From the NCBI GenBank assembly GCA_964532465.1, contig CAZHHX010000013.1:16481-80480 (forward strand): a DNA stretch of 64,000 nucleotides. Reading direction: 5' to 3'. Source of the stretch: JAPLKB01 sp964532465 (GTDB lineage Bacteria > Desulfobacterota > Syntrophorhabdia > Syntrophorhabdales > Syntrophorhabdaceae). Below, in pieces: positions 40,258 through 49,500 of the stretch. The translations under genes and the position numbers were made by a program. The notes beneath the pieces were generated by a model. The model saw only the letters and a program-made list of their open reading frames with translations, ran no database searches and was not told the origin of the DNA. The stretch's first letter is position 1; each line of letters starts with the position of its first letter.

Positions 40258-41718
40258 ATGGGAATACAAACACAGAAAGTCAAATATTCCCAAAGATGGG
40301 GATTGATTAGCCTTGATGATGTTAGTTTAAAAATAACTGATGGTACACATCATACTCCAACTTACACAAAAACCGGGGTTGCATTCATTTCCGTAAAAGA
40401 TGTTTACAGTGGTGCTGTTCATTTTGATAATTGTAAATTCATAGAAGAAAAAGCCCATTTTGAATTAATCAAACGCTGTCACCCGGAAAGGGGAGACTTA
40501 TTAGTAACAAAAAGTGGAACTATTGGAAGAATGGCCATTGTTCCAGAAAAACCTGCTTTCAGTCTTTTTGTAAGCGTAGCTTTGATAAAGAATAAACGAC
40601 AATTCATAGATAGCAAATTTCTAAAGTTTTGTTTAGAAAACTTTTTTAACAGCATAAGTATTGACCAAGATATAAAGGGTGGATTGCTAAAGAATTTCCA
40701 TTTAGAAGATATTAGAGCCACAGAAGTACCCGCAGTTTCTCTATCCGAACAGCACCGCATTGTTGCCAAAATAGAAGAACTGTTCAGCAGTTTGGATAAA
40801 GGCATCGAAAACCTCAAAACCGCGCAGCAACAGCTCAAAGTCTATAGACAGGCAGTCTTGAAATGGGCGTTTGAAGGGAAGTTGACGAATGAGAATGTGG
40901 TAGATGGCAAATTGCCGGAGGGGTGGAAGTGGGTGAAGATTGATTTCTTTCTTTCAGATAAAAAGAAAGGAATGGCGACGGGACCGTTTGGCATGATGTT
41001 AAAAAAGAATGAACACCAAAATAGTGGCGTGCCGGTTTTGGGTATTGAGAATATTGGTGAAGGTATGTTCCAAATGCCCAACAAGATTTTCATCACAAAC
41101 GAAAAGGCAGAAGAATTAAATAGCTTCAAAGTGAAGGCAAATGACATTATCATTTCACGTTCAGGAACCGTGGGCGAAATATGCTTGGTACCAGAGAAAA
41201 TGGGAGGTTCAATAATATCAACGAACCTTATCAAGGTATCCCTAAATCAGGAAGTATTGAGTCCAAAGTATTTTGTCTATTTATTTCAAGGAGGTAAAGT
41301 TAGGGAGCAAGTTTTTAATCTTTGCAAGGGTTCTTCCAGAGCATTCCTTAATCAAACAATTTTGAAATCCCTTGATTTTCCTTATTGCCCCCTGTCTGAG
41401 CAGCAAACCATTATCTCCGAAATCGAATCCCGTCTCTCCGTTTGCGACAAAATCGAAGAGACCATTGAGCAAAGCCTCAAGCAGTCCGAAGCCCTGCGGC
41501 AGAGCATTTTGAAGAAAGCCTTTGAGGGCAAACTTGTCCCCCAGGACCCATCGGATGAACCGGCAAGCATGCTTTTGGAACGGATACGGGCAGAGCGTGC
41601 CCATCGAGATGCACACGCTACGGACAGTCGAAAGACTCAGGGACCTAACCAGGACTCAGTTGTTGCAGAAAAGGCAACAACTGCTTCAATCAAAAAACAC
41701 AAAAGGACCACTGCATGA
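40258..41718 (+). CDS. hsdS: Type I restriction enzyme specificity subunit
   Basis: 486 aa. Two target recognition domains (about 10-165 and 215-390) are each followed by a conserved helical spacer: LSEQHRIVAKIEELFSSLDK and LSEQQTIISEIESRLSVCDK, typical of HsdS. KITDGTHHTPTYTKTG and SGTIGRMAIVP, repeated as SRSGTVGEICLVP, are TRD hallmarks. The C-terminal tail is long and Ala/Lys rich. The start ATG 40258 lacks a ribosome binding site and lies 2 bases after the hsdR remnant stop. The stop overlaps the next gene (ATGA). Confidence 0.92.
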   Translation: MGIQTQKVKYSQRWGLISLDDVSLKITDGTHHTPTYTKTGVAFISVKDVYSGAVHFDNCKFIEEKAHFELIKRCHPERGDLLVTKSGTIGRMAIVPEKPAFSLFVSVALIKNKRQFIDSKFLKFCLENFFNSISIDQDIKGGLLKNFHLEDIRATEVPAVSLSEQHRIVAKIEELFSSLDKGIENLKTAQQQLKVYRQAVLKWAFEGKLTNENVVDGKLPEGWKWVKIDFFLSDKKKGMATGPFGMMLKKNEHQNSGVPVLGIENIGEGMFQMPNKIFITNEKAEELNSFKVKANDIIISRSGTVGEICLVPEKMGGSIISTNLIKVSLNQEVLSPKYFVYLFQGGKVREQVFNLCKGSSRAFLNQTILKSLDFPYCPLSEQQTIISEIESRLSVCDKIEETIEQSLKQSEALRQSILKKAFEGKLVPQDPSDEPASMLLERIRAERAHRDAHATDSRKTQGPNQDSVVAEKATTASIKKHKRTTA

Positions 41719-42704
41719 ACGAAATCTTTATCTATCAAAATGAAGATAACATGGTCCAGGTTGAAGTGCGGCTTGAGGATGAAACTGTTTGGCTTACCCA
41801 ACCTCAGATTGTGGCCCTTTTTGATTCCAGTAAAGCAAACATAAGCGAACACATACGGCATATTATTGATTCAGGAGAATTGGATGCCGAATCAACTGTT
41901 CGGAAACTCCGAACAGTTCAAGCTGAAGGGAGTAGAAGAGTCTCAAGAGAGCGCCCTTGTTATAATCTGGACATGATTATTTCCATCGGGTATCGCGTCA
42001 ATTCCAAGCGAGGTACCCAGTTCCGGATTTGGGCAAACAATGTGCTTAAGGATTACCTGATGAAGGGATATGCCCTTAATGAAAAGCGTTTGAGTGAGCG
42101 TGAAAGAGAGTTGTGTGCCTTAAAGAGGAGCATTCAGCTTCTGGAGCGTACCGTTACGAATCAGGCACAGCAATTAGATCAGGCAAAAGTTCTTGTCGGT
42201 ATTATTGCCGATTTCAGCATCGGTCTTGGAATCCTGGACGACTTCGACAACGAAAAGCTGGACTCGTCAGGTTTTACGGTGAAAGAGGCAGCAGTCATAT
42301 CTTACGAGGAATGTAAAAATATTATCGGGCAGATAAAGGACGAATTTAATTCCCCATTATTCGGCAAGGAAAAGGATGGCAGTTTTAAAAGCTCTATAGG
42401 TCAGATATATCAAAGTTTTGCGGAAAGGCCTCTCTACCCCTCTATTGAAGAAAAAGCCGCCATGCTTCTCTATCTGGTTGTCAAGAATCATTCATTTGTG
42501 GACGGCAATAAACGTATCGCAGCGACAATTTTTCTCTATTTTCTCAACAAAAATGGTGTACTGTACCATGAGGATAAAACGACTTTGATTGACGGAAACA
42601 CTCTCGCTTCAATTACCCTCATGATTGCCGAGAGTAATCCGGGCGAAATGGAAACAGTAAAAAGAATCGTTATAAGCATTCTTAACAGGAGTAACAAACA
42701 TTGA
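41715..42704 (+). CDS. RhuM-Fic/DOC fusion protein within the hsd operon
   Basis: 329 aa. The N-terminal 190 or so residues are RhuM-like: VRLEDETVWLTQPQIVALFD, then SKANISEHIRHI and YRVNSKRGTQFRIWAN. The C-terminal domain is Fic/DOC with HSFVDGNKRIAA (about 258-269), the HxFx(D/E)GNxR active site. Fic proteins transfer AMP or phosphate to target proteins. It overlaps hsdS and hsdM by 4 bases at each end, so it is translationally coupled into the R-M operon. Such RhuM genes are often seen in type I loci; a guardian or toxin role is inferred. Confidence 0.9.
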   Translation: MNEIFIYQNEDNMVQVEVRLEDETVWLTQPQIVALFDSSKANISEHIRHIIDSGELDAESTVRKLRTVQAEGSRRVSRERPCYNLDMIISIGYRVNSKRGTQFRIWANNVLKDYLMKGYALNEKRLSERERELCALKRSIQLLERTVTNQAQQLDQAKVLVGIIADFSIGLGILDDFDNEKLDSSGFTVKEAAVISYEECKNIIGQIKDEFNSPLFGKEKDGSFKSSIGQIYQSFAERPLYPSIEEKAAMLLYLVVKNHSFVDGNKRIAATIFLYFLNKNGVLYHEDKTTLIDGNTLASITLMIAESNPGEMETVKRIVISILNRSNKH

Positions 42705-44203
42705 GTAACGAAACCAATAATACATCAGGTATCATCGGTAAGGTATGGAGTTTCTGCAATACCCTGCGCGACGACGGCGTGGGCTACGGCGATTATCTGG
42801 AGCAGCTTACCTATCTGCTCTTTTTAAAAATGGCGGATGAGTTCAGCAAGCCGCCTTATAACCGGAAATTGCCCATTCCAAATGAATATAACTGGGAAAG
42901 CCTTGTCGGGAAAAACGGCGCGGCCTTGGAAGGGCATTACACCACATTGCTCCGCGAGTTGTCACACTCCAGGGGTATTCTGGGACAGATATTTACCAAA
43001 AGCCAGAACAAAATTCAGGACCCTGCCAAGCTCTTCAAGCTTATTGATATGATCGACAAAGAACAATGGAGCATGATGGGCACAGACGTGAAGGGCAAGA
43101 TTTATGAAGGTCTTCTGGAGAAAAACGCCGAAGATACCAAAAGCGGCGCCGGGCAGTATTTCACACCCCGTGCCCTGATTAAGGCCATGGTTGCCTGTGT
43201 GCAGCCGCAACCCATGAAATCCATTGCAGACCCTGCCTGCGGCACCGGCGGTTTTTTCCTGGCGGCTTACGACTATGTTTCCGATTCTAAAAACTTTACC
43301 CTCACCAAAGAACAAAAAGAGTTTTTAAAAAACAAAACATTTTACGGCAACGAGATTGTGGCAAGCGCCCGCAGGCTGGCGCTCATGAATATGTTCCTCC
43401 ATAATATCGGCGATATAGATTCAGAGACATTCATTCTGCCTACCGATTCGCTTATAGCCGACACCGGTTTGCGGGTGGATTATGTGCTGACCAATCCGCC
43501 CTTCGGAAAGAAAAGCAGCATGACTTTTACCAATGAAGAAGGGGAACAGGAGAAGGAAGACCTTACGTACAACCGGCAGGATTTTTGGGCAACCACCAGC
43601 AACAAGCAGTTGAATTTCGTGCAGCATATCCGTACCATGCTCAAAACGAGCGGCAAAGCGGCGGTTGTCTTGCCCGATAATGTTTTATTTGAAGGCGGGG
43701 CGGGCGAGACTGTTCGAAAGAAATTGCTGGAAACAACTGATCTGCACACAATCCTGCGGCTGCCGACAGGCATTTTTTACGCCCAGGGCGTCAAAGCCAA
43801 TGTCTTGTTTTTCGATATGCAGCCAGCCAATAAAGACCCCTGGACACGAGAGGTCTGGATATATGATTACCGCACCAACATCCGCCACACCCTGAAAAAA
43901 TCACCGCTAAAGTTCGAAGACCTCAAAGATTTTATTGAATGCTACAATCCTTCAAACCGGCATAGACGGGAGGAAACCTGGCATTGGGAAAACAATCCCG
44001 AAGGGCGCTGGCGCAAGTTCACCTACGATGAAATCGTAAACCGGGACAAGACCAGTCTTGATATAACCTGGCTAAAAGATAAAAGTCTTGCCGACCTCGA
44101 TAATCTGCCTGACCCGGATTTATTGGCCAATGACATTATTGAAAATCTTGAATCGGCAGTGGAGAGCTTTAAAGAGATAATGGTAGTCATCAATGGGAAA
44201 TAA
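42701..44203 (+). CDS. hsdM: Type I restriction enzyme M subunit
   Basis: 500 aa from TTG 42701, preceded by AGGAG. The N-terminal HsdM helical domain (SGIIGKVWSFCNTLRDDGVG) is followed by the N6-adenine methylase core: GQYFTPRALIKAMV, motif I DPACGTGG (about 176) and motif IV NPPFG (about 264). HsdM methylates the site read by HsdS and is part of the restriction complex. The frame is intact. A fragment matching its segment FEDLKDFIECYNPSN recurs at 45285-45326. Confidence 0.95.
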   Translation: MSNETNNTSGIIGKVWSFCNTLRDDGVGYGDYLEQLTYLLFLKMADEFSKPPYNRKLPIPNEYNWESLVGKNGAALEGHYTTLLRELSHSRGILGQIFTKSQNKIQDPAKLFKLIDMIDKEQWSMMGTDVKGKIYEGLLEKNAEDTKSGAGQYFTPRALIKAMVACVQPQPMKSIADPACGTGGFFLAAYDYVSDSKNFTLTKEQKEFLKNKTFYGNEIVASARRLALMNMFLHNIGDIDSETFILPTDSLIADTGLRVDYVLTNPPFGKKSSMTFTNEEGEQEKEDLTYNRQDFWATTSNKQLNFVQHIRTMLKTSGKAAVVLPDNVLFEGGAGETVRKKLLETTDLHTILRLPTGIFYAQGVKANVLFFDMQPANKDPWTREVWIYDYRTNIRHTLKKSPLKFEDLKDFIECYNPSNRHRREETWHWENNPEGRWRKFTYDEIVNRDKTSLDITWLKDKSLADLDNLPDPDLLANDIIENLESAVESFKEIMVVINGK

Positions 44204-44205
44204 TT

Positions 44206-44547
44206 TCTTCTGGAACTGAAAGGGGTCTTATACTTTTCTCCGGTCTTCCCCGCAAGAAACGTCACGAAACTATCCTGAGTCTCATCACTCCCCACCTCCA
44301 CGAAGCCATGAGCCGGGCACACGGCAAACCGGCCTTGCCTTTGCCTCACCCTCTCAGCAATCGTGAAAAAGAGATTCTCCAGTGGCTCATGAACGGCAAA
44401 AGTACCTGGGATATCTCTCCCATCCTTGGCATCAGCGAGCGGACAATAAAGTTCCATATTGATAACATTATGAAAAAGCTTGACGCTGTGAACCGGACCC
44501 ATGCCGTGGCCATAGCCCTTAACACAGGACTTATAGAGATCGACTGA
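44206..44547 (+). pseudogene. C-terminal part of a LuxR-type regulator
   Basis: The frame reads SSGTERGLILFSGLPRKKRH, then ETILSLITPHLHEAMSRAHG and a full LuxR HTH, LSNREKEILQWLMNGKSTWD, ISERTIKFHIDNIMKKLDAV. These match LuxR regulators with an N-terminal sensory domain, but that domain is missing: hsdM ends where it should be. Translation could start at ATG 44308 and give a 79-aa HTH protein, but no ribosome binding site is seen. Probably a truncated gene at the edge of the island. Confidence 0.72.
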
Positions 44548-44567
44548 AAACGCTGCCCTGTCTCAGC

Positions 44568-44807
44568 TTATTTCTTTTTTAGCTCCATGAATTCGTTGGC
44601 GGTAAGGCCGGCATCGGCAAGTATGGATTTGAGGGTTTTCCTTTTTACTATCTTCCCCGAATGGGTCGGAACGGTTGTTCTTTTTTTGTCATGCTCTCTG
44701 AAGTATATTGCGTGACTGTTTCCCGACTGTCGTTTGAATCTGAAACCTGTTTTAACGAGTACGGAAATGATTTCTTCTGATGTAACGGCAGGAAATTTCG
44801 GACTCAT
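44568..44807 (-). CDS. hicA: HicA-family mRNA interferase toxin
   Basis: 79 aa. FPAVTSEEIISVLVKTGFRF, then KRQSGNSHAIYFREHDKKRT contains the catalytic His (SGNSHAIY) of the dsRBD-like HicA fold, followed by the typical VPTHSGKIVKRKTLKSIL. HicA degrades mRNA when unrestrained. Its start overlaps the hicB stop by 4 bases. In contrast to the other TA genes in this window, the frame is intact. Confidence 0.9.
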   Translation of the reverse strand: MSPKFPAVTSEEIISVLVKTGFRFKRQSGNSHAIYFREHDKKRTTVPTHSGKIVKRKTLKSILADAGLTANEFMELKKK

Positions 44808-45037
44808 ACCGCTACCCTGAGAGTCGTGATTGTCACGTCATCATCAGGTATTTTCTCACCTTCTTCTTTATAATCCTCTATGAAGGAATCAATTGCAGAT
44901 CGCATCTCGTTAAGGGTTTCCTCATATGTCTCTCCTTCAACGTGGCATCCGGGAAAAGCGGGACACATGGCAAAAAATCCCCCTTCCTCACATGGCTCAA
45001 CGATTACTGTGAATCGGTATTCTTTCTTTTTTTTCAT
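44804..45037 (-). CDS. hicB: HicB-family antitoxin
   Basis: 77 aa. FTVIVEPCEEGGFFAMCPAF, then PGCHVEGETYEETLNEMRSA and IDSFIEDYKEEGEKIP form the partial RNase H-like HicB fold without an extra DNA-binding domain. It precedes and overlaps hicA, the hicB-hicA order of one subtype. The ribosome binding site is weak. Confidence 0.9.
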   Translation of the reverse strand: MKKKKEYRFTVIVEPCEEGGFFAMCPAFPGCHVEGETYEETLNEMRSAIDSFIEDYKEEGEKIPDDDVTITTLRVAV

Positions 45038-45284
45038 CTTAAAGCCCCCGGTTATTACATCTCACTATATCATATCCGGTCTTTCTTAAAACCCGTGATA
45101 TTTTCATTGTGTCGCCCTTTGTTCTTTCCATTTTCTCCCAATCCTGGGAAGAATGCAACAAATTATTGTTTTAAGAAATCGTGTGCTTCATAATTTCGGT
45201 TGCTATATGAGCCTTATATCCGTAATGAGCTCTCTTACCTTTACTTAATCCAGGCTGCATCGGTATTGTCGGAGTATGTGACAA
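45038..45284. other. Intergenic region, mostly featureless
   Basis: Upstream of hicB. I see no gene. Around 45260-45290, GGTATTGTCGGAG...GACAAAAG faintly resembles the start of the structured leader elements (ATTGTCAAAAGTTG), but no stems follow. Confidence 0.4.
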
Positions 45285-45332
45285 AAGTTTGAAGACCTCA
45301 GAGATTTTATCAAATGCTATAATCCGTCAAAA
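45285..45332 (+). pseudogene. hsdM fragment
   Basis: KFEDLRDFIKCYNPSK in frame matches KFEDLKDFIECYNPSN of hsdM (about 43912-43959) and then diverges. It is all that is visible of a second hsdM copy, 1.1 kb beyond the first. With the hsdR remnant at 40167 it points to a second type I locus that recombined here. Confidence 0.65.
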
Positions 45333-45339
45333 TGGCTGA

Positions 45340-46278
45340 TTAAAAACCCAATGATATGAAGTATAATATTCCTAAAGTTAAAAAACTGGCCATTGAGGAC
45401 AAAACGACCATTCCGGTCAGGTCATCGACCTTATACTGGTAGCGAGTCGCGAATATCGCTACGGAAACAGCCGCCGGGATTCCGCTTTGCAGGAGCAGAA
45501 ACTGCTTGAATGGGACAGTAATTTCCTGGAATAATAATAGAGCAAGTCCGGTCATAAGGGGCATGAGCATCATCCTGAAAAGAACTAAAGGGAAAGCTTT
45601 TTTGACTGTTTCCAGGGAAAATTGGTCATGGACAAACATTCCCAGCATGAATATGGCCACTCCCGGAGCTGTACGGCCTAAAGGGATAAAAAGGTCTGTT
45701 AAGAAAGCGGTATGCAGTCGAAAGGGGTTAAGGGCCAATCCTGCTGCGATGGATATGATTAAGGGGCTTTTTAATACACGGAGAAAGATAAAAAACCATT
45801 TGTGATTTCCTGAGGCATATTCGAATAACACTACGCTTGAAAATATGCCGAAAATACTGAGAAACGACCCGGTAACAATAGAGATTTCAAGGCCCCACTG
45901 CCCGTAAAGGGACTCAAAAAAAGGCACACCGAAAAATGCGCTGCTGCTGAATGCAACCGAAAGCCCTAAAAGGACAAAACGGTCTTTTGAGAGAATACCG
46001 GTTATCCTTAAAAACAAAAGTAAAATAAATATCAACACCAGGGGTAAAAGTGACATGGCAATAATGCCAATCCCTATAGCCTTGAAATCTATACGGGCTA
46101 TTTGATAAAGGAAAAGGGCCGGCAGGGCAAAATTGTAGACAAAGGCGGATAGAACTTTTGTGTCCTGGGATGAAAGAATCCTGCTGCGCCGGCTCAACCA
46201 GCCGGCAACCATCACCAAAGCCAGGATGGACAAGCTTTTAATTATCGGAATCAATGGCATCGTGTTCCCGGCTGACAT
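45340..46278 (-). CDS. AEC family transporter (auxin efflux carrier-like)
   Basis: 312 aa, about ten hydrophobic segments in two five-helix halves. Typical AEC stretches are AGWLSRRSRILSSQD near the N-terminus, FVYNFALPALFLYQIAR and the PGVAIFMLGMFV segment. Bacterial members export or import dicarboxylates and similar acids; the substrate is not evident. The first ATG (46278) and ATG 46260 are both possible, neither with a strong ribosome binding site. Confidence 0.87.
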   Translation of the reverse strand: MSAGNTMPLIPIIKSLSILALVMVAGWLSRRSRILSSQDTKVLSAFVYNFALPALFLYQIARIDFKAIGIGIIAMSLLPLVLIFILLLFLRITGILSKDRFVLLGLSVAFSSSAFFGVPFFESLYGQWGLEISIVTGSFLSIFGIFSSVVLFEYASGNHKWFFIFLRVLKSPLIISIAAGLALNPFRLHTAFLTDLFIPLGRTAPGVAIFMLGMFVHDQFSLETVKKAFPLVLFRMMLMPLMTGLALLLFQEITVPFKQFLLLQSGIPAAVSVAIFATRYQYKVDDLTGMVVLSSMASFLTLGILYFISLGF

Positions 46279-46285
46279 GAAATAT

Positions 46286-46360
46286 TGAATAGCGCTACAC
46301 GCCCCTTTGGGGCGATTTGTTACTGAGTAACTTTAAAAAAAGAGGTAAGTTACTCAGAAG
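46286..46360. repeat. Inverted copy of the gatA-gatC spacer element
   Basis: These 75 bases are the reverse complement of 6653-6727 with about four substitutions, including changes that improve the GCCCC/GGGGC stem. The hairpins CGCCCC..GGGGCG and CTGAGTAACTT/AAGTTACTCAG are kept. Here it lies just upstream of the AEC transporter. Confidence 0.85.
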
Positions 46361-46502
46361 AATACTTTGTTTACATAATTTTAACGTGTTATTGCAAGTA
46401 TTTTCTTTGCTGTCTTTTGTGCGTGTGTCATTGCGGCAGGTACTTATTTATATTCAGCTAACCGAGAGTTTCCAATCCTTGGCATTGTGAATACCGTATA
46501 TT

Positions 46503-46599
46503 TTACCCTTCCCTATTTTACCAGTACGTCGAGGAGCGTGAGGAGGAGGCAACAAAGTTATATGATTGAAGGCGAATTGGTATTACCCTTCCCTATTTT
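46503..46599. repeat. Half MITE flanked by a 17-bp direct repeat
   Basis: TTACCCTTCCCTATTTT occurs at 46503-46519 and at 46583-46599, the latter covering the RND gene stop codon. Between them, AGTACGTCGAGGAG...GGCAACAAAG...GAATTGGTA matches the right half of the MITE family (GTACGTCGAGGAGG...CCAACGAAG...GAATTGGAA). The left half is missing. Confidence 0.6.
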
Positions 46600-49500
46600 T
46601 CAACATATAGTAGAGTACAGGAACCATAGTTCTTGAAAGTAAAGTAGCGGCAACTTCTCCTGCCATTAAAGAGATTGCCATTCCCTGGAATATGGGATCA
46701 AAAAGGATTACCGATGAGCCTACAACAACTGCGGCAGCGGTTAGAAGCATAGGCCTGAAACGTATGATGCCTGCCTGAATAACAGCCTCTTCAAGAGGTG
46801 CTCCTTCAGAGAGTTTCAGATTGATAAAGTCAACGAGTATAATGGAGTTTCTTACAACAATACCGGCCCCTGCAATGAAACCAATCATAGACGTAGCAGT
46901 GAAAAAAGCGCCCATAATTGCGTGTCCCGGAAGAATTCCTATAAGAGAAAGGGGTATTGGCGCCATGATTACAAGAGGCACGGTGAATGACTTGAACCAG
47001 CCCACTACCATAACATATATAAGTATCAGGACTGCTGCAAAGGCTATCCCCAGATCACGGAAGACCTCATATGTTATATGCCATTCTCCGTCCCATTTCA
47101 TAGAATAGGCATCCTCAGACCAGGGCTGTATTGCGGTATACTGCTCTAATTCATACCCTTCAGAGAGTTTGAGATCTCTGATTTTGCTTTTCATTTTCAG
47201 GATCGGATAGACGGGACTCTCCTCTGTGCCGGCAACATCGCCTATGACATAGACCACTCTTTTCAGATTTTTCCTGTAAATGGTTTTGTCGAGTGTCCCT
47301 TCTCTCACTGTAACAAGCTCTGAAAGGGGCGTCATGCTTCCTGAACTTCCCGGAACTGCAATGCTGCCCAGATCGGATATTCCTGCCCTCTCAGGGAGAG
47401 ATGCCCTCATAAAGAGTTCCACGGGCTCTTTTTCTTTCTCAAAATGAGCAAGCCCGGCCACAGTCCCTCCGAGCACCATCTGAATAGTCTGAGCAACAGC
47501 CTCGGTGGTTATCCCGTTTTTCGATGCCCTGTCTTTATCCACATCAAAGATAATCTTTTTCTGACCTGCCTCCACATACCAGTCCACATCAACTACACCT
47601 TTGGTCTTTTCAAAAATACCTTTGATATCATGAGCTATTTCTATCTGACGCTTAAAATCAGGACCATATACCTCGGCAACAAGAGTGCTCAGCACCGGCG
47701 GACCCGGAGGAATTTCGACTACCTTTGCCCTGGCATGGTACTTATCGGCTATCTTTTTAATATCAGGCCGTATCCTTCCGGCAATTTCATGACTTTGCGC
47801 CTTTCTCTCATCCTTCCCCGCGAAATTCACCTGAATATCCGCAAGATTAGCTGTTGATCTCAGAAAATAGTGCCTCACCAGCCCATTAAAATTGAAAGGC
47901 GCGGAAGTGCCGATATAGGACTGGAAATTGTCCACCTCCGACACGCCCTTTAAGTATTCGCCTATCTCCCGTGTCAGAGCCCCTGTTTCCTCAAGGCTTG
48001 CGCCTTCATTCAAATCTATCACTACCTGCAATTCGCTCTTGTTGTCAAAAGGAAGCATCTTTACTGTTGTAAGCTTTAAAGGAACAAGGATAAAAGAAGC
48101 TAACAGAAGACCGCCCGTAATACAGAAAAAAATGAACCTTTTCTTCTTTTGCTCTAAGAGTCCTCTCAGATTTTTTTCGTAAATTTTATTAAATTTCCCG
48201 ATGAGCCCTTTTTCTTCTTTTTCCACAGGACCGGCACTTTTTGTTTTGCCCAATACGATAAAGCTGAGCCAGGGGCTGATAATGAAGGCAATGAGAAGGG
48301 AAATTACCATAGCTGCCGAAGCGCCTACCGGTATGGGCCTCATATACGGTCCCATGAGTCCTGACACAAATGCCATGGGAAGAAGGGCCGCTATAACGGT
48401 AAAGGTTGCCAGTATTGTGGGCTGCCCCACTTCTTCAACAGCAAGAATCGCTGTTTCAATATCCACCCTGCCCATTTTGAAATGCCTGTGTATGTTCTCC
48501 ACAACCACTATGGCATCGTCCACAAGTATGCCGATGGAGAAGATAAGGGCAAAAAGAGTTACCCTGTTGAGCGTATATCCGTAAAGATAGGTGACAAGAA
48601 TAGTAAGGGCAAGGGTAACGGGAACTGCAACGCCCACTACAATGGATTCTCTCCAGCCGAGCGCTATGGCGATGAGAATTGTCACTGACAGAGCGGCAAT
48701 AAGCATGTGCTTAAGGAGTTCATTGGATTTTTCCTTTGCTGTCTCGCCGTAGTTTCTTGTATTGGTTATCTCAACATCCGAAGGAATCAATCCGTTTTTC
48801 AACGTTTCAATCTTGTGAAACGCCCTCTCGGCAATATGGGTGGCATTGGTGCCTTTTTTCTTTGCTATTGAGATGGTCACCGCCTCATACTGACCTGCAT
48901 CCTTGCTCTTTGATGCCGGACCGAAGCCCATAAAAACATAGTTCGAAGGCTCTTCAGCTCCGTCTGTTATATGAGAAACATCCCTTAAATAGGTCGGTCT
49001 TCCGCTTTGCGTCCCCACGACAATGTTCCCGACATCTTCTTTGTCTTTCAGAAAACCGCCTGTCTCAACAATAAACTCTTTGTTGCCTGAGGGAAATCTC
49101 CCGGATGGTATGAAAAAATTCGCTTTTTGAAGGGCTCCCAATATATACTGCGCGGAAGTGTTATATGCCCGTAAGCGCAAGGGGTCCAGGTCTATTCTGA
49201 TCTGTCTTTTCTGGCCGCCTATGACCTGAAATTCCGATATATCCTTGTCTTTTTTGAGTTCTTCACACACTTCAAGGGCAACTCTTCTCAGCTCATAGCC
49301 GCTGTATTTGGAACTCCAGAAAGTAAATGAAAGGATGGATACATCATCAATAGATTTAGGTTTTACAAAGGGCTGGGAAACACCGGGAGGAATTTTGTCA
49401 TAGTTGGACATGAGTTTGTTGTAAAGGTTGACAAGGCTTTTTTCCATATCCTCGCCTACTTTAAACCTCACAATGGCTATGCCCATGCCAGGCTTCGACA

